A stretch of 64,000 bases of DNA, from positions 1,426,001 through 1,490,000 of the forward strand of contig NGZR01000001.1 of NCBI GenBank assembly GCA_002197995.1, in the 5' to 3' direction. Of this stretch, positions 28,421-41,082 are shown piece after piece. The position numbers and the translations under genes are program-made. Below the pieces are notes generated by a model. The model saw only the letters and a program-made list of their open reading frames with translations. It was not told the DNA's origin and made no database searches. The stretch is from Gaeumannomyces sp. JS-464 (lineage: Eukaryota; Ascomycota; Sordariomycetes; Magnaporthales; Magnaporthaceae). Positions within the stretch are counted from its first letter, which is position 1. Every line of letters starts with the position of its first letter.

Positions 28421-28565
28421 GTGGCGTGCGCTGCTGCTGGAGGGACGGCTGAAACCCCCCTCGCCGTTGGGTGCCAGCATACACAAGGGTTTTTCCGAGC
28501 CCGGGCTATAGAACACAAGGGGGTGGGTGCAGTTGGACGCGAGGACGGCCGCGCAGGTGCGCCCC

Positions 28566-28626
28566 TAGCTGCCTACCTACCTAGGGTACCTCCAGGCAGG
28601 CAGGTACCTACCTAGCTACCTAGGCC
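28566..28626 (+). repeat. CCTACCTAGGTACC repeat at the 3' end of nuclease copy 1
   Basis: A palindromic tetranucleotide array that ends exactly where the stop codon of nuclease copy 1 begins: the CTA of the repeat is the minus-strand TAG. Confidence 0.85.
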
Positions 28627-29562
28627 ACGCCGAACAGCCGCTCGTAGAACCCCCGGAGGTCGCCGTCCATCCGGCGCCCCAAGATGCGCAAAACGGCCAC
28701 GAGCCTGTAGACGTCGGCGAGCCTCGACGTGTCCCCGATGGCGGTGCCTCTCAGCAGCTCGAACGCGCTGCCGCGGTCGCAGACAAAGGACAGTTCCCAA
28801 ACCCCGCCCGAGACCAAGACGACGGGCACGGCGTCGGGCACCACCCGGAGGCCGTCGTTGTCGGGAGCCGCGCAGGCGCTCACCCACGCCCGGAGCCTGG
28901 TGAACCAGGCGGCCGTCCACGTGGCAAGCTGGATGTAGCCTTGGTCCTCCACCCCTCCTCCCGCCCCGGCCGTGCGCGAGCTTTTGGTTTCGATGCTGAC
29001 GCCGACGGGACGCAGAGTCAGCGGGGTGTAGGTGGTGTGGTTGATGGAGAGATCCGGGTCCGAGTCGGTGACCCAGATCTGCTCCTCGATGGCACGGCCG
29101 AGGGGTGGACTTGGTGTTCAACGCCAGGACAAAGTCGACCATCTTGCCCGCCATCACGCCGGACCTGGCGGCCGAGGCTTCCGAGACCGAGGCCGGGACG
29201 CGTGCCGCGGCGGGCAGCCACTTTTGCTCGATCCTCGCCGCCGTGACCAGGTGGCGGGAGACGCCGGGGATCGGGCCGTGGCGAGCTCCAGCAGGGGGCC
29301 GTGCACCTCGAGGTTCCAGGCCGCCTCGGACGCGCGCTCGTCCCAGCACTCGTTGGTCCGCCTTTGGATCTTGAGGGCGGCCTCCAGGTCCCGGTCCGCG
29401 GTTGCGGTTGCGGCTGCGGTTGCGGTTGTGGTTGCGGCGCCGGTCTGGTGCTGCTGCTGCTCGAACCAGCTGGCGGGCCACTCCCTCCCCTCGAGCTCCT
29501 GTATTCTCGGGAGGCTCCTGGATCGCGTTGATCCACGGGCAAATGCGAGCATATGTGTCCAT
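28620..29562 (-). CDS. PD-(D/E)XK nuclease-like protein, copy 1 (frameshifted)
   Basis: A member of the fungal family usually annotated as PD-(D/E)XK nuclease-like domain (PDDEXK_12 type, recalled from memory). Recognisable blocks in order are AAWNLEVHGPLLELA, AGKMVDFVLALN (catalytic Asp), SINHTTYTPL, PVGVSIETKSS (E-x-K intact), QLATWTAAWFTRLRAW and VYRLVAVLRILGRRM. The likely start is MDTYARICPWINAIQE. The frame changes near 29513, 29290 and 29110, so the gene is either error-laden or decayed. Blocks match copy 3 most closely (TAAWF rather than QAAQW), so copies 1 and 3 form one subgroup. Biological role of this family is not established; nuclease activity is inferred from the fold motif only. 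Confidence 0.75.
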
Positions 29563-30835
29563 GGCCTGGCCGCGCATGTGAAGATGTGAAGGATTGATGG
29601 ATGCGTGACTGGCAGCTTGCGTGGCCTGGAATTCGTCCACCAGCCACTGGTGGGCCGCCACGTTCTGCTTCACGAGCAGCCTGAGTGGCCCGCAGCCACC
29701 AAAACCCCACCCCAACCCAGCGCAGGTCGTAGCCCCAGGTGCCTACAGGTGCCTACAGATAGGTAGACACACGACGAAGCCAGCTCTGCCACGCCCGCGC
29801 CTGGCCTCGGTAATTGGTCCCAGCCAGCCTTGCCTGGGCTCCCGGGCTGGGCGACAAGTCGTATAGGTATGTATGTACAGAGTATGCTTACCGTTGGCAT
29901 GGGCATGGGTAGCGTTGGTGGGGGATGATCGCCGCCCGCCCCTCCCCCCAGACCAGACCTGCAAGGCCGCGGCACGGGCCCTGGCACCACCCCTGGTTTC
30001 CGGTCGCTCACCCAGCCAGCAGAGAGGCAGGCACGCAGGCACGCAGGCCGACGTGGAGCCGGCGTTTAGCGCAGGGCCGCATGTCAGGGGTGGGTGGGTG
30101 GTGTGCGGCCGAATCGAACAGGGCCCATCATCATCAAAACCTGGCACGCGCGGCATCTGCAACGCCCCAGCAAGTCAAGAACATTTTGCATGCCCCCTTC
30201 CTGATGGCAACGGGCCAGAGAAACTTTTTTATTTGCCATCACCTCGGCTTGGGCGTTAGTCCCGGGTCTCACTGCCGAGCATCTCGCACAGGGGTGCCGT
30301 TGTCCGTTGTCTCTCGGTCAAGGCCGCTGCCCGCGTCGGGGGCATGGAAGGACCTGGCCCTGGGCGGCGGTTTTCGACGGGCTCCGAGTCGTTCTGGATC
30401 GAGACTACTACGTGCATACTTGATCGGAAGAGCGTTCGTGTAGCACCACCTGTGGGAGTTTTGTCATGGGTGCACTCCTTTTGTCCTGATTTATCCTTGT
30501 GCTGGATTTGTCCGCCTTTTTTCATTCTTTCTTTCGCAGCTCACAACCAACAAGCCAACAAGCTCTCAGGGGTGAGTGAGTGAGTGATGTCGCTGCAGAC
30601 AATGGGGGCACGGTTCAAAAGCGTCCCATGTAATCCATCTGGCTTTCTTTCTCAGGTAACACGGCCCAGACATGACGCCCATCTGATGTCCAGAAACTGG
30701 CGGCGGGTGCCTTCTGACGATGGAGGCGGGCAGCAGCAGGTCTGGTTATCGTGACGGGTAAGCAGGAGACGGGGCTGTGCAGACGTTTTGGACGTCGAGA
30801 CCATCACCCTACCCGCCGGGAGGTTTAATTCTGCC

Positions 30836-30893
30836 ATGTATGTATGTATGTATGAGTGTATGTATGTGTGTATGTATGTATGTATGTATGTGC
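30836..30893 (+). repeat. (TGTA)n microsatellite
   Basis: About 14 TGTA units with a few imperfect ones (GAGTG, TGTG). Confidence 0.9.
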
Positions 30894-31189
30894 GCATAGA
30901 GTTTGAGGGTGGCGAGCGTCCCCTCATCGTCCGTCCAAAGACTCGACAGATGGGCAGTGATCAGTGAGTGATCTACATTCAATGTCATTTGCCTTTGTGC
31001 AGACTTCAAACCTTGTTTGGCTTGGCCATGGGCAGCTTTGTTTGCTTCCTGGGCGGCGTGCAGTGCAGTTTCTTTTTTTTTTTTTTTTTTTTTTACTGTG
31101 CCGTGTGCGACGCTGTGCGCTGTGGTGGCTGCTGTGCTGCTGTGCTGCTGTCCCACCTGCGCTGTGCCGGCAGGCGGGGCCCTCCATGG

Positions 31190-31262
31190 TCCAGTCTCCA
31201 GTCCAGTCTCCAGTCCAGTCTCCAGTCTTGGCTCCAGTCCAGTCTCCAGTCCTGGCTCCAGT
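31190..31262 (+). repeat. (CCAGTCT)n minisatellite
   Basis: CAGTCTCCAGTCCAGTCTC units with interspersed TGGCTCCAGTC variants, upstream of the bZIP gene. Confidence 0.85.
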
Positions 31263-31576
31263 CCTCAGGCGGGTGGTCCCCTGGTCCATGCCGCCATGCT
31301 CCACTGCCCGTGCGTCATTCCCCCAAGGGACGCCCGCCCACACGCCCCCTCCACCTGAAGCAGCGCAAACGGCGGCCGATGGAGATGCGACTCTGCGACT
31401 GCACAGAGCACAGAGCACAGAGCAGCCCCAGCCCGACACTCCGACATTCAAAAACCCACTTATCCACCTGCCTACCGTACTCACTCCCAGCTGCTCTCTC
31501 CCGGCACTTGCTTGCTTGCTGCTGCTGCTGCTGCTGCTGCTGCTGAAAGCCTCCGCCTCCACTTGACAGCGAGACA

Positions 31577-31660
31577 AGGACCAGACTCGCCAGACTCGCC
31601 AGACTCGCCAGACTCGCCAGACTCGCCAGACTCGCCAGACTCGCCAGACTCGCCAGACCG
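31577..31660 (+). repeat. 9-bp minisatellite (GCCAGACTC)n
   Basis: Eight to nine nearly perfect tandem copies, read as Asp-Ser-Pro triplets in the bZIP frame. Confidence 0.95.
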
Positions 31661-31675
31661 ACCAGACCACGCCCA

Positions 31676-31798
31676 CCGTCACCATCACCGTCACCATCAC
31701 CGTCACCATCACCGTCACCATCACCGTCACCATCACCGTCAACATCACCATCACCACCACCATCACCACCACCACCACCATCACCACCACCACCGCCT
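31676..31798 (+). repeat. 12-bp (CACCATCACCGT)n then (CAC/CAT)n repeat
   Basis: Perfect 12-mers followed by a CAC/CAT tract, read as His-His-His-Arg and then poly-His in the bZIP frame. Confidence 0.95.
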
Positions 31799-31862
31799 CG
31801 ACCCGTCGACGACGCCCAAACCCCCCGGCACCCGCCACGGCTCGACCAGCTCGTTGCCCGCC

Positions 31863-33420
31863 ATGGACTACTCCCAGCCCGCCGCCTACTTCCCGGGCGC
31901 CCAGCCCTACCAGTTCATCGGCATGCCGCCACTGACGCCGTCGCATTCCACCTCGGGCCCGTCTGAAGATTTCAACACCACATCGCCTCCAGTACGTGCC
32001 CTGCCTTCGTCTTGTCCCTCGTCCCTTGTCGACCTCTGCCCTGCTCGTTCGCCGTCCCGAGAGCCCCTGCGACCTGGAAACTGCTGCTTACTCATGCAAA
32101 CTCCTCCCCCCTCCAGGACGTCTACTCAGAGTACCCAAACGACCAGTACGCTGCAAATTTTGACGGCTACGCGTCCAACTTCAGCCACGGCCTCCCCGAC
32201 CAGCGCTCGCAGCACTCGCGGCACTCGCAGCACCAGCCCGCCCCCAACGTCTTCCCCGGCCCCCCGACACCGCCCAACAACACCGTCCTCCACGCCCACG
32301 CCCACGCCGCCCAGGTCCTGAACGGCGGAGTTGCGCCGCCCCAGTCACATCAGGGCGCCGGCGTGTTGCCCAAGGAGGAGCTCCCGGACGACCAGCCGGG
32401 CTCCAGCAACAGCCGGAGGGGAGGGTCGCAGTCCGGCGAGGAGGGCGAGAAGCTGACCCCGACCCAGCACAAGCGGAAGGCCCAGAACCGAGCTGCGTAC
32501 GTCCTACCCACCTTGTTCTCCCCTCTTGTCCGACGCCACCTGCGCTTTCCTGGCCCCATCCCCCCTTATCATTATCGTCGCCACACCGGCGGCTCCCCAC
32601 AGTCTTGTCCTACGCCATCCCGCGCCCCCCTCCCCTCTTCTTTTCCCGAGGGTGGTGTCACGGACCAATTTCCGATGCGACATTAGCGCCATCACCCCGC
32701 ATGCAGCTTCGGCGTCCGTTGCCAGTGCGAACAGACCTCGGGGGGGTCAACACGAATGAATCCCCATCGGGAATGGGTGCCCGCACTCGCGAGTTGCGAG
32801 TTCCCGGTGTCTCGGCACTGTGTTGGACGATCCGGGCAAGAATCGTGTGTGGCGCCGGTCTTTTGACTAACCCGTTTCGTGCGTTAGCCAACGAGCATTC
32901 CGCGAGCGCAAGGAGCGCCACGTCAAGGACCTCGAAGCCAAGCTCGCGTCGCTCGAGGCGGCCCAGCAGCAGGCGACGTCGGAGAACGAGAGGCTGAAGA
33001 GGGACCTGCAGAAGATCAGCACCGAAAACGATACTGCGCGCGACCTCGTCGCTGTCCGGGGCCGGCAGCCCGAGCGGGAGCTCCGGGAGGGGCTCGGCGG
33101 GCGCGCCGCTGACCACGGGCCCCATGACGTACAACCCCACCGACTTTTACTCGGACCTGCTCGCGGGCCACGACAACAAGTCGCTGAACCACCGCATCGT
33201 CCTGAGCGACACGGGCGAGCGCCTCTACGACGCGAGCGCCACCTGGGAGTACATCATCAACCACGACCTCTTCAAGGGCAGCCGCCTCGACATCGCCGAC
33301 ATCAGCAACCGGCTCAAGGGCCGGGCCAAGTGCGACGGCCAGGGCCCCGTCTTTGAGGAGAGCGCCATACGCGAGGCCATCGAGCAGAGCATGGCCTTTG
33401 GCAGCGACTCGCTATTATGA
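31863..33420 (+). CDS. AP-1-like bZIP transcription factor (Yap3/Fcr3/RsmA-like), three exons
   Basis: Exon 1 is 31863-31991 (MDYSQPAAYFPG to TTSPP), exon 2 is 32117-32496 and exon 3 begins at 32888. Both introns have GTACGT donors and CAG/TAG acceptors. The basic region spans the second intron: KRKAQNRAA joined to QRAFRERKERHVKDLE, the NxxAQxxFR signature of fungal AP-1 (Yap) factors, followed by a leucine zipper (LEAKLASLEAAQQQATSEN). The C-terminal block TWEYIINHDLFKGSRLDI..RLKGRAKCDGQGPVFEE is typical of the Fcr3/RsmA-like subgroup. It lacks the Cys-rich domains of Yap1-type stress factors. One frame change is needed near 33036 in a CGCGCG stretch. Related factors influence secondary metabolism and stress responses; a role here is inference. 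Confidence 0.85.
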
Positions 33421-34226
33421 GAGGGGGAGGGAGGGGGGAAACGCCCCGCGGGGGTGGACCAAGACGGTCGTCGTCATCTCAAGCAAAAGGTACATAGCGA
33501 GCATGGGCGGGCGAACCCACCCTACCGATGGACGATTCTTGGGGGGGGGGGGGGGGGCGGGGCCTTACACGTTCACTTGGCCCCCCTCCTCAGCGCGAGG
33601 ATCGGAATCTGGAAGGAAATTGCTGCAAAGGGGCGTTTGGGGAAATTACCCTTGGATAGGAGCAACTGGATCTCGCTGACGGTGGTTGATATTTTTTTTC
33701 TTGTGTATTTTTTTTTTCTTTTTTTTCTTTTTTTTTTCTTCAAAGGTCCTCATTGAGTGGAGTTCTTTCTAGGTTCAGAGGTTAGCGTTTGCCCGGGGAG
33801 GCAAAAGGAAGTTGGTGCATTATTTTGGGACATTTCTCATTCTTGATCCGAGAGCAAATTGAACGAGGTTGGTCTTTTTTTTTCTTCTTTTCTTCCTTGG
33901 AAAAAAGGGGCATCAAGAATCATTTACTTTTCTCTGTCTTTACTTTTTTTCAGCATGTCATCTTTTACGTGCTTTTTGTCATGTCGAGACGCTCGCGGGG
34001 GGGCAGAGGGTGATGAAGGTGCTCGACTCCCTTGGTTTTAGGGGACTGTCCATGTACTTTTTGTATAGCAGCAGTTGCGACCTCAATTTCGATAGTGGGT
34101 TCTCTTTTAAACACATCATGCTCGTGGCGCATCTCTCTCCTCCTCCCGATCGGGGGGCAAATCGAACGAGCTGGGTCTTGTCTTCTTTCGTCAAGAAAAA
34201 GAGAGAAACGAGGGAATCAGGAACCA
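33421..34226. other. 3' region with poly-G and poly-T tracts
   Basis: The bZIP 3' flank, with a G-run at 33541-33557 and T/C-rich runs near 33691-33740 and 33872-33890. No gene supported. Confidence 0.5.
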
Positions 34227-35874
<1,648 letters not shown>

Positions 35875-36104
35875 GGTTGTTCGCTTTGAGGGGGTTTGGG
35901 GGAGTTGGTTTCCGTTTGCAACTGCATCCGGCCAAAACAAGGAGCCGGACGCAAGTTCTAGAGAGACGACAAGAATGTATTGTCACGTGCTGTCGCGAAC
36001 CGACACGGCAATCCATTCCAGCCACCAGCACGCTAGGCGTGGTCTCAGTCGATGCGCGGGCGCAGCCGAGCGGGCGCAGACAACGGACGGCGCCCCTGGA
36101 CCGG

Positions 36105-37401
36105 CTATTGGAACGGGACAGTCGGGTAAACCGACCCCGGCGCCCAATGGTGGGCGTGGAAAAGCGCGACGAACCACTCGCGCAGGTCCGTGTCGACCCA
36201 TTCCGTCAACGTCCGGAGCACCGCGAGCAGCCTGTACACCTGCATCAGATCCGTCGTGCAGCCAATGCGCAGAGGCCCGACGAACTCGAACGCGTGCCCA
36301 CGGTCGGAAAAAAAGAACAGGTCCCAGTCGTGGCCGGTGACCAAAAGGGCCGGCACGGCGGCGAGCATGGTCGGCCCCCGCGGGCGGAGGTTGAGAGCGG
36401 TGCATTTCTGGTTGCAACACTCGACCCATTCGTACATCCTCCGGAACCACGCCGCGGTCCAAAAGGCCAGCTGGAAACGGCCGTCGTCTCCGGAGAAGGA
36501 GGAGGACGTAGCCTTGGTTTCAATGCTGATGCCGAGCGGATCGAGGACCAGGTCGCAGTAGGTGCTGTGGTTGACTGTGAGGCCTGTGCTATCCCGACTA
36601 GGCCGGACGAAGACGTGAGCCTCGATCGCGGACCTGAGACACGTGTCGGCGGTGTTGAGGACGAAGGCGAAGTCCACCATCTTGCCGCCCGTGATGTCCG
36701 TGTTTTTGGTTTGGGCGGTTGTGCCTAGCGACGTGACCGCCTCGTCGTCGCCAGAGGCCGACACTGATGCCGAGGACGATGCCGGATCCTGGCCCGACTG
36801 GGTCCGGGGCCGCGAACGAGTGGCATGGGGAAGGGAGCCATTGGGAAGCAATCTTTGCAGTCGTGATCAAGACGCGATCGACGCCAGGGCGCGCCGCGAG
36901 CTTGAGCAGGGGGCCATGAACATCCAGGTTCCATGCCGCCTCGGGCCGCCCTCTAGCCTGGCACCTGGCGGCCTGCGTCTGGATCTCGAGCAGCGCTGCC
37001 AGCTCCGCATTGGCCGCCGTCACCTTGTCCACGTCCGTGCGCCCGTCGGAGCTGGGGTCCGCCATGAAGAAGCTCGGGGGGGCACTCGGTGTCCTCGACA
37101 ACCAGCGCCTTCTCAATCGCCGCCCGGGCTGCGAGGGGAGGAACGGCCCGGCGCCGGCGGTGATGTTTTTGGCGTGCTTGTAGAGGGCGAACATGTCGGG
37201 CGGGAGTTGTGACGTGGAGTTCAAAAGGGGCACCTGCACGTTGATGGGCTTGACAAGAAACCGCATGCTCGCCCCCCTTTGGTGGCATTCCGGAGGCGAT
37301 TGTGTGGCCTTTGGGGCGCAGTTATCGTTTGCGCGATCGAGCCACAAGCTGATTTGACAGCGCAAACAAGAATGGGGATCGGGGCAGCCTTCACACGCCA
37401 T
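36105..37401 (-). CDS. PD-(D/E)XK nuclease-like protein, copy 3
   Basis: The start is MACEGCPDPHSCLRCQISLWLDRA, which has a Cys-rich N-terminus (CxxC...CxxC) unlike copies 2 and 4. The frame is continuous to about 36850 through EAAWNLDVHGPLLKLA and ITTAKIASQWLPS. A single frame change between 36795 and 36845 leads to TGGKMVDFAFVLN (catalytic Asp), GLTVNHSTYCDL, PLGISIETKATSS (E-x-K intact), FQLAFWTAAWFRRMYEWV, LLVTGHDWDLFFFSDRG and LLAVLRTLTEWVDTDLREWF. About 430 aa. It is divergent from copy 4, with 417 bp between start codons. Nearest relative in the window is copy 1. Confidence 0.8.
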
Positions 37402-37818
37402 GATGGAGGTGGGTGAAATGGCTGGCTCACTGGGAGCTTTAAGCTTGGACTGAGGTAATGCGTTGTCATCGCCAGCGCCTTTGGCTGGCATATGACGTGC
37501 CCGGACCAACTGAGCTTGGAGAAATAAATAATAAAAGTAAAGAACCGCCCACATCGCTGGCCGGACTTGGTTTCTTCTTCCTCGGACACGCCAGACACGA
37601 CCCAGAGGCCTGGGTAAATACCTATATTGTTCAAGGGACCGCTGGCGAGGTCGCATGCAAAAACGCATTCGTTGGCCCGTGCGTTGCGCAAGCCAGCAGC
37701 TCAACCAGCCGGCCACACCACACAAACCACACAAACCAAACACGACAAATCAGGGGCCTGACCCGACAGCACCCCGCCGACGCTGTCCGCCCGGCCGCCG
37801 GCACGGCGCATCGGGCTG
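37402..37818. promoter_or_regulatory. Shared upstream region of nuclease copies 3 and 4
   Basis: The only space between two divergent family members. An ACACAAACCAAACACG stretch lies near 37725-37745, and there is an AT-rich block (ATAAATAATAAAAG) near 37524-37537. Bidirectional control is inferred from gene order. Confidence 0.45.
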
Positions 37819-39211
37819 ATGGATTTGCAGCAGTGGCTTCGCGGCATCCCCGGCGGCGCTCCCGAAGGCCGCAAACGCCAGCGACCAAACGACGACGGGG
37901 CCGGCCTGCGGACGCCGCCTGTAGACGAAGCAACCATGGAGAGCCCCGACAAGCGCCGCAGGGCCGCGCGCCCCCCTCCTGACGACCAGACGGCCGGCGA
38001 TGACCCCCCGCAGCAACAACAACAACAGGTGTTGCCGGCGCCTCCGTCCGCGATCCCCAGCCACGTCCGCAGCAGCAGGAGCCTCGCTAGCCGCACGAGC
38101 AGCAGCAGCGGCGTTGGAACACCCAGGAAGCGGAAGCACATGCAGCTGGGCCCGGAGCCGGTACGAGTCATGATGTTCACCGCCGCGGCAGGGCGGTCGG
38201 TGCTCCCGGACTCACTTGACGGGTTGCTGCGCGACTTCGAAAGGGTCCAAGGCGGAGGCATGCCCATAATCTCGGCCTCGAGGCGAGACGAGATCCGCAG
38301 CTCAGGCAACGCGCACGCCTTCTCCGACCATCACTTTTTCCCCGACGGTGCAGGGCAGAACCAGGCCGAGTCGCCGTCGCTGAAGGAAGTCGAAGCGATC
38401 CAGCGAACCGCCGGCGAGTACGATGCCCTGAAGTACGACGAACATGCCTGGAACTGTGGCGTGCATTTCCCCTTGTTGAGCATGGCGATACCCCAAGGAA
38501 GCCTGCTCAAAATCGTTCCGTGGTCCGTATATCCCCCAACCCCTCCGCCCTTCTCTGTGTTCGGGATCCGTCTTGTTTGTGCTTGGCTTTGTATGGCGCC
38601 CATATAACTGACGGGGAAAACACCCGGCCTCTAGCACCACGGCGAGGGTTTCGGAGAAGGAGTACCTCCCCGCTTGCGTCCCTGATGGCAAATTGATCGA
38701 TTTCTGCCTTGCCATTGACCCGGTCTGGCCAAACCCCTGTTTTGCCACGACTCCAGCCTCTGCTGCCGTCGAACGCACCAGACTGTCCCAGCCAAGCTAT
38801 TCCATCAACCAGACGGACTATTTACCCCTCGCCCAGCACCCCATCGCGTTGAGCATCGAAACCAAGCACCCAAGCGCCGGCGCCGGCGATGCGGAAACGC
38901 AGATCGGCGTGTGGCAAGCTGCCCAGTGGAAGATGCTGGAAACCATGGTCGCCCGGGACGGCCTCGCGGAGCTGGACTTTTTGCCTGGCGTTTGCGTCAT
39001 TGGCCACGAGTGGAAGTTTGCGGCCACCACGAGGGACGCCGAGCTGAAGCAGACTACTCTTTGGAAATACGCCGACCTCGGCAACACCTCCAACGCCCTC
39101 GGCATTTACCGCATCGTCTGGGGACTGCGCCGGCTGGAGAAGTTCCTGACCGAGGTGTACTGGCCTTGGTACCAGCGCCGCGTTCTCTGCATGGCGGACG
39201 ACGACCTCTAG
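37819..39211 (+). CDS. PD-(D/E)XK nuclease-like protein, copy 4 (intact, two exons)
   Basis: The best-preserved family copy: exon 1 is 37819-38522, the intron is 38523-38634 (GTCCGT..CTCTAG), exon 2 is 38635-39211, giving 426 aa without any frame correction. The N-terminus MDLQQWLRGIPGG is followed by a basic, disordered segment with a poly-Gln run. Then come YDEHAWNCGVHFPLLSMA, DGKLIDFCLAIDP (catalytic Asp), SINQTDYLPLAQHPIALSIETKHPS (E-x-K), ETQIGVWQAAQWKMLETM and LPGVCVIGHEWKFAATTRD, ending EVYWPWYQRR. The E-x-K pair and upstream Asp match a PD-(D/E)XK active site. The conserved QAAQWK block is the analogue of the Q/W helix seen across the family. No signal peptide; the Lys/Arg-rich segment (KRQRP, DKRRRAA) could act as a nuclear signal. 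Substrate unknown. Confidence 0.88.
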
Positions 39212-39541
39212 CGGGCCGCTTGTGCCCTTGGACGAGCTGCTGCGATTTTTGTCCCAGGGAGAATTGTGCAAAAAGACCAGGGCAAATCGGATATAGGTAC
39301 CATTTCGGACAGTGCAGGAACAGTGATTTAAATAGAAATGTTTGCAATAAAAAAAAAATAAAAATAAAAAACTGGCCAACTGTTTGACGTTTGGCCAGTT
39401 TTTTTCCCCTGACCAAGCCTGAGCGTTGTAACTCTCAACTTTTACAAGCCAGCCAAGCCAGGCAGGTCGAAATACCTCACCCCCGCCGCCACCAACTTCT
39501 TGGGGAATCCCTCCCATCGCCAGAGGTCGCCGCTTTTGACA

Positions 39542-39745
39542 ATGCCTCCGAAGAGAGACCGCCAGGGCGACTTCAAGCCCCGCGGCCCAAAGCAGGCGCC
39601 CAGGGAGGTCTTCCGCAATGCTTACACGCCCATATTTGAGGGCTTCCGCGACGAGCTGGATAAGCGCCACGACCGCCGCGAGAGGATCGTCAAGGCGTCA
39701 CGAGACATTACTGCGCCAAGCAAAGTGCAAACAGTACAGTTCTAA
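39542..39745 (+). pseudogene. Orphan first exon of translin-associated factor X (TRAX)
   Basis: MPPKRDRQGDFKPRG...NAYTPIFEGFRDELDKRHDR then ERIVKASRDITAPSK matches the N-terminus of TRAX, the partner of translin in the C3PO RNase complex. After SK the sequence offers a GTGCAA donor-like site at 39725, but no following TRAX exons were found in the next 4 kb on either strand; read through, the frame stops after VQTVQF. It therefore looks like a 5' gene fragment cut at an exon boundary. Alternatively a very long intron could separate it from later exons, but the array that follows argues against that. Confidence 0.65.
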
Positions 39746-39966
39746 ATAAACATTCGTACCACCTTCCTTCCCCTTGTTGGTACTTCGGCTGCTCTTGCCG
39801 ATTTTTCTTCTTTCCGTACCTTTTTCCTGGCCAGGAAGGTCCTGACCAGGCCAGCCGACACCACTGTCAACTTATTCTCGACATAGTAGCCCTACCTAGC
39901 CACCTACAAAGCCCCGTCTTCCAAGCTGACATTTGTCTCCAAGAAACCCTAATTTAGACAACAACC

Positions 39967-40050
39967 ATGTCTCCCAGCCAGACCTACTCGCATTCGCCCC
40001 TGGCCCTGGCGCGGGCAGCACCCCAACTCCTGGGGGGTCAAACAGTATAG
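39967..40050 (+). CDS. Array gene 1 (short, probably decayed)
   Basis: MSPSQTYSHSPLALARAAPQ then a stop after 27 residues. A one-base shift restores the family-like PGPGAGSTPTPG sequence, so it looks like a truncated or error-broken member of the three-gene array. Confidence 0.35.
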   Translation: MSPSQTYSHSPLALARAAPQLLGGQTV

Positions 40051-40890
40051 GTCCGACTGCCCTCGTCGGGGTTTTTTTTTTTTTTTTTTTTTGTACTTCT
40101 TCCGTGACCAGGAAGGTTCTGACCAGTTCAGCCCATCAGGCCTTTTTTCCCCCTCCCTCGCGGCCGTCTGTCAGCTTTTCCGTCCCAAGAAGGTCGACGC
40201 GGCCACACCGCGCGATTGGCGCCCTCGCCCGCCAAAACGCCGACACAGCACAACTCACACGCCCACTGGCGCGCCCATCCCAGCCTGCCTGACCTCGGTC
40301 ACTCAGTCTGGGCACGGACCGACGCTGCTTGACGGCCACCTCGCCGGCGCCTTCTCCTGTTCCTCGGTACGAGCCCCGGCTTTGAAGCAAGGAGGGAAAG
40401 GGACAAAAGGTCGGCCGCCCTGTACGAAATCCGGATCACCGTTGTCCCAAAAAGCCCAGAAGCCTAGCCCAATCCCGTAACCGACAGTACGTACTCTTTA
40501 AAACTGACATTTGTCTTCAACCCCTCGTCAGTCAACAGATCTTGTCCTGTTTGAATCGGCGCGGAGATCTCAAAATTGTGATCTGGGAAAGGGTCCAAGG
40601 AAAGGGACAAAAGGTCGGGCACCTTGTACAAAATCCGGATCACCGTTGTCCCCAACAAGTCCAAAAGCCTACCCGAAAGGTCCCAATCCCGTAACCGACA
40701 GTGCTCGTCTCCCATCAAAGCCCCGTCCCTAAAACTGATATTTGTCCCCAAGAAACCCTATTATTTCTTTTCCCTCCTCCGACACCACTGTCATATCCTT
40801 TTCGACACCGGGCACCTACAACCATATCCTACACAGCCGACGCCTCCGAAGCTGACATTATTTTTAAGCAACCTCGTTCAGACGAGAACC

Positions 40891-41082
40891 ATGTCTCCCA
40901 GCAGATTCTACTCGCCTTCCCCTCTGGGCCCCGGCGGCGCCGCTTCGGCTCCTGAGGAGCCACGAGACGGGGACCTGGCGCCGTCCCCCAGGCAGCACTC
41001 TTCGCGAAGGCCGCACAACGAGGCGGCATACTGGCACAGAAGGAACCTCGAAGCCGGGCGGCCGAGAGGATCCCGGTGCTGA
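40891..41082 (+). CDS. Array gene 2, 63 aa unrecognised
   Basis: The protein opens MSPSRFYSPSPLGPGGAAS and contains RRPHNEAAYWHRRNLEAG before a stop. It shares the leader and N-terminus with array genes 1 and 3, and the PHNEAAYWHRRNLEA block with gene 3. It is Pro/Arg-rich with no signal peptide or membrane segment. Function unknown. It may be a truncated version of gene 3. Confidence 0.45.
   Translation: MSPSRFYSPSPLGPGGAASAPEEPRDGDLAPSPRQHSSRRPHNEAAYWHRRNLEAGRPRGSRC

Larger units (their letters stand above)
29563..31511. other. Intergenic region upstream of the bZIP gene
   Basis: No supported gene. It contains simple repeats: TATG units near 30836-30893, a T-run at 31071-31094 and CCAGTCT units at 31190-31262. 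The shadow frames show only the peptides expected from these repeats. Confidence 0.5.
31512..31862 (+). other. In-frame low-complexity extension upstream of the bZIP start
   Basis: The bZIP frame stays open upstream to an ATG at 31512. This stretch would encode a poly-Ala run, about eight Ser-Pro-Asp repeats and a His/Arg then poly-His tract, ending with SLPA before MDYSQP. All repeats have units divisible by three (CTG; a 9-mer GCCAGACTC; a 12-mer CACCATCACCGT). It may be a 5' UTR that happens to be open or a genuine alternative N-terminus. I annotate the CDS from 31863 because MDYSQPAAYFPG is a conserved-looking start. Confidence 0.45.
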
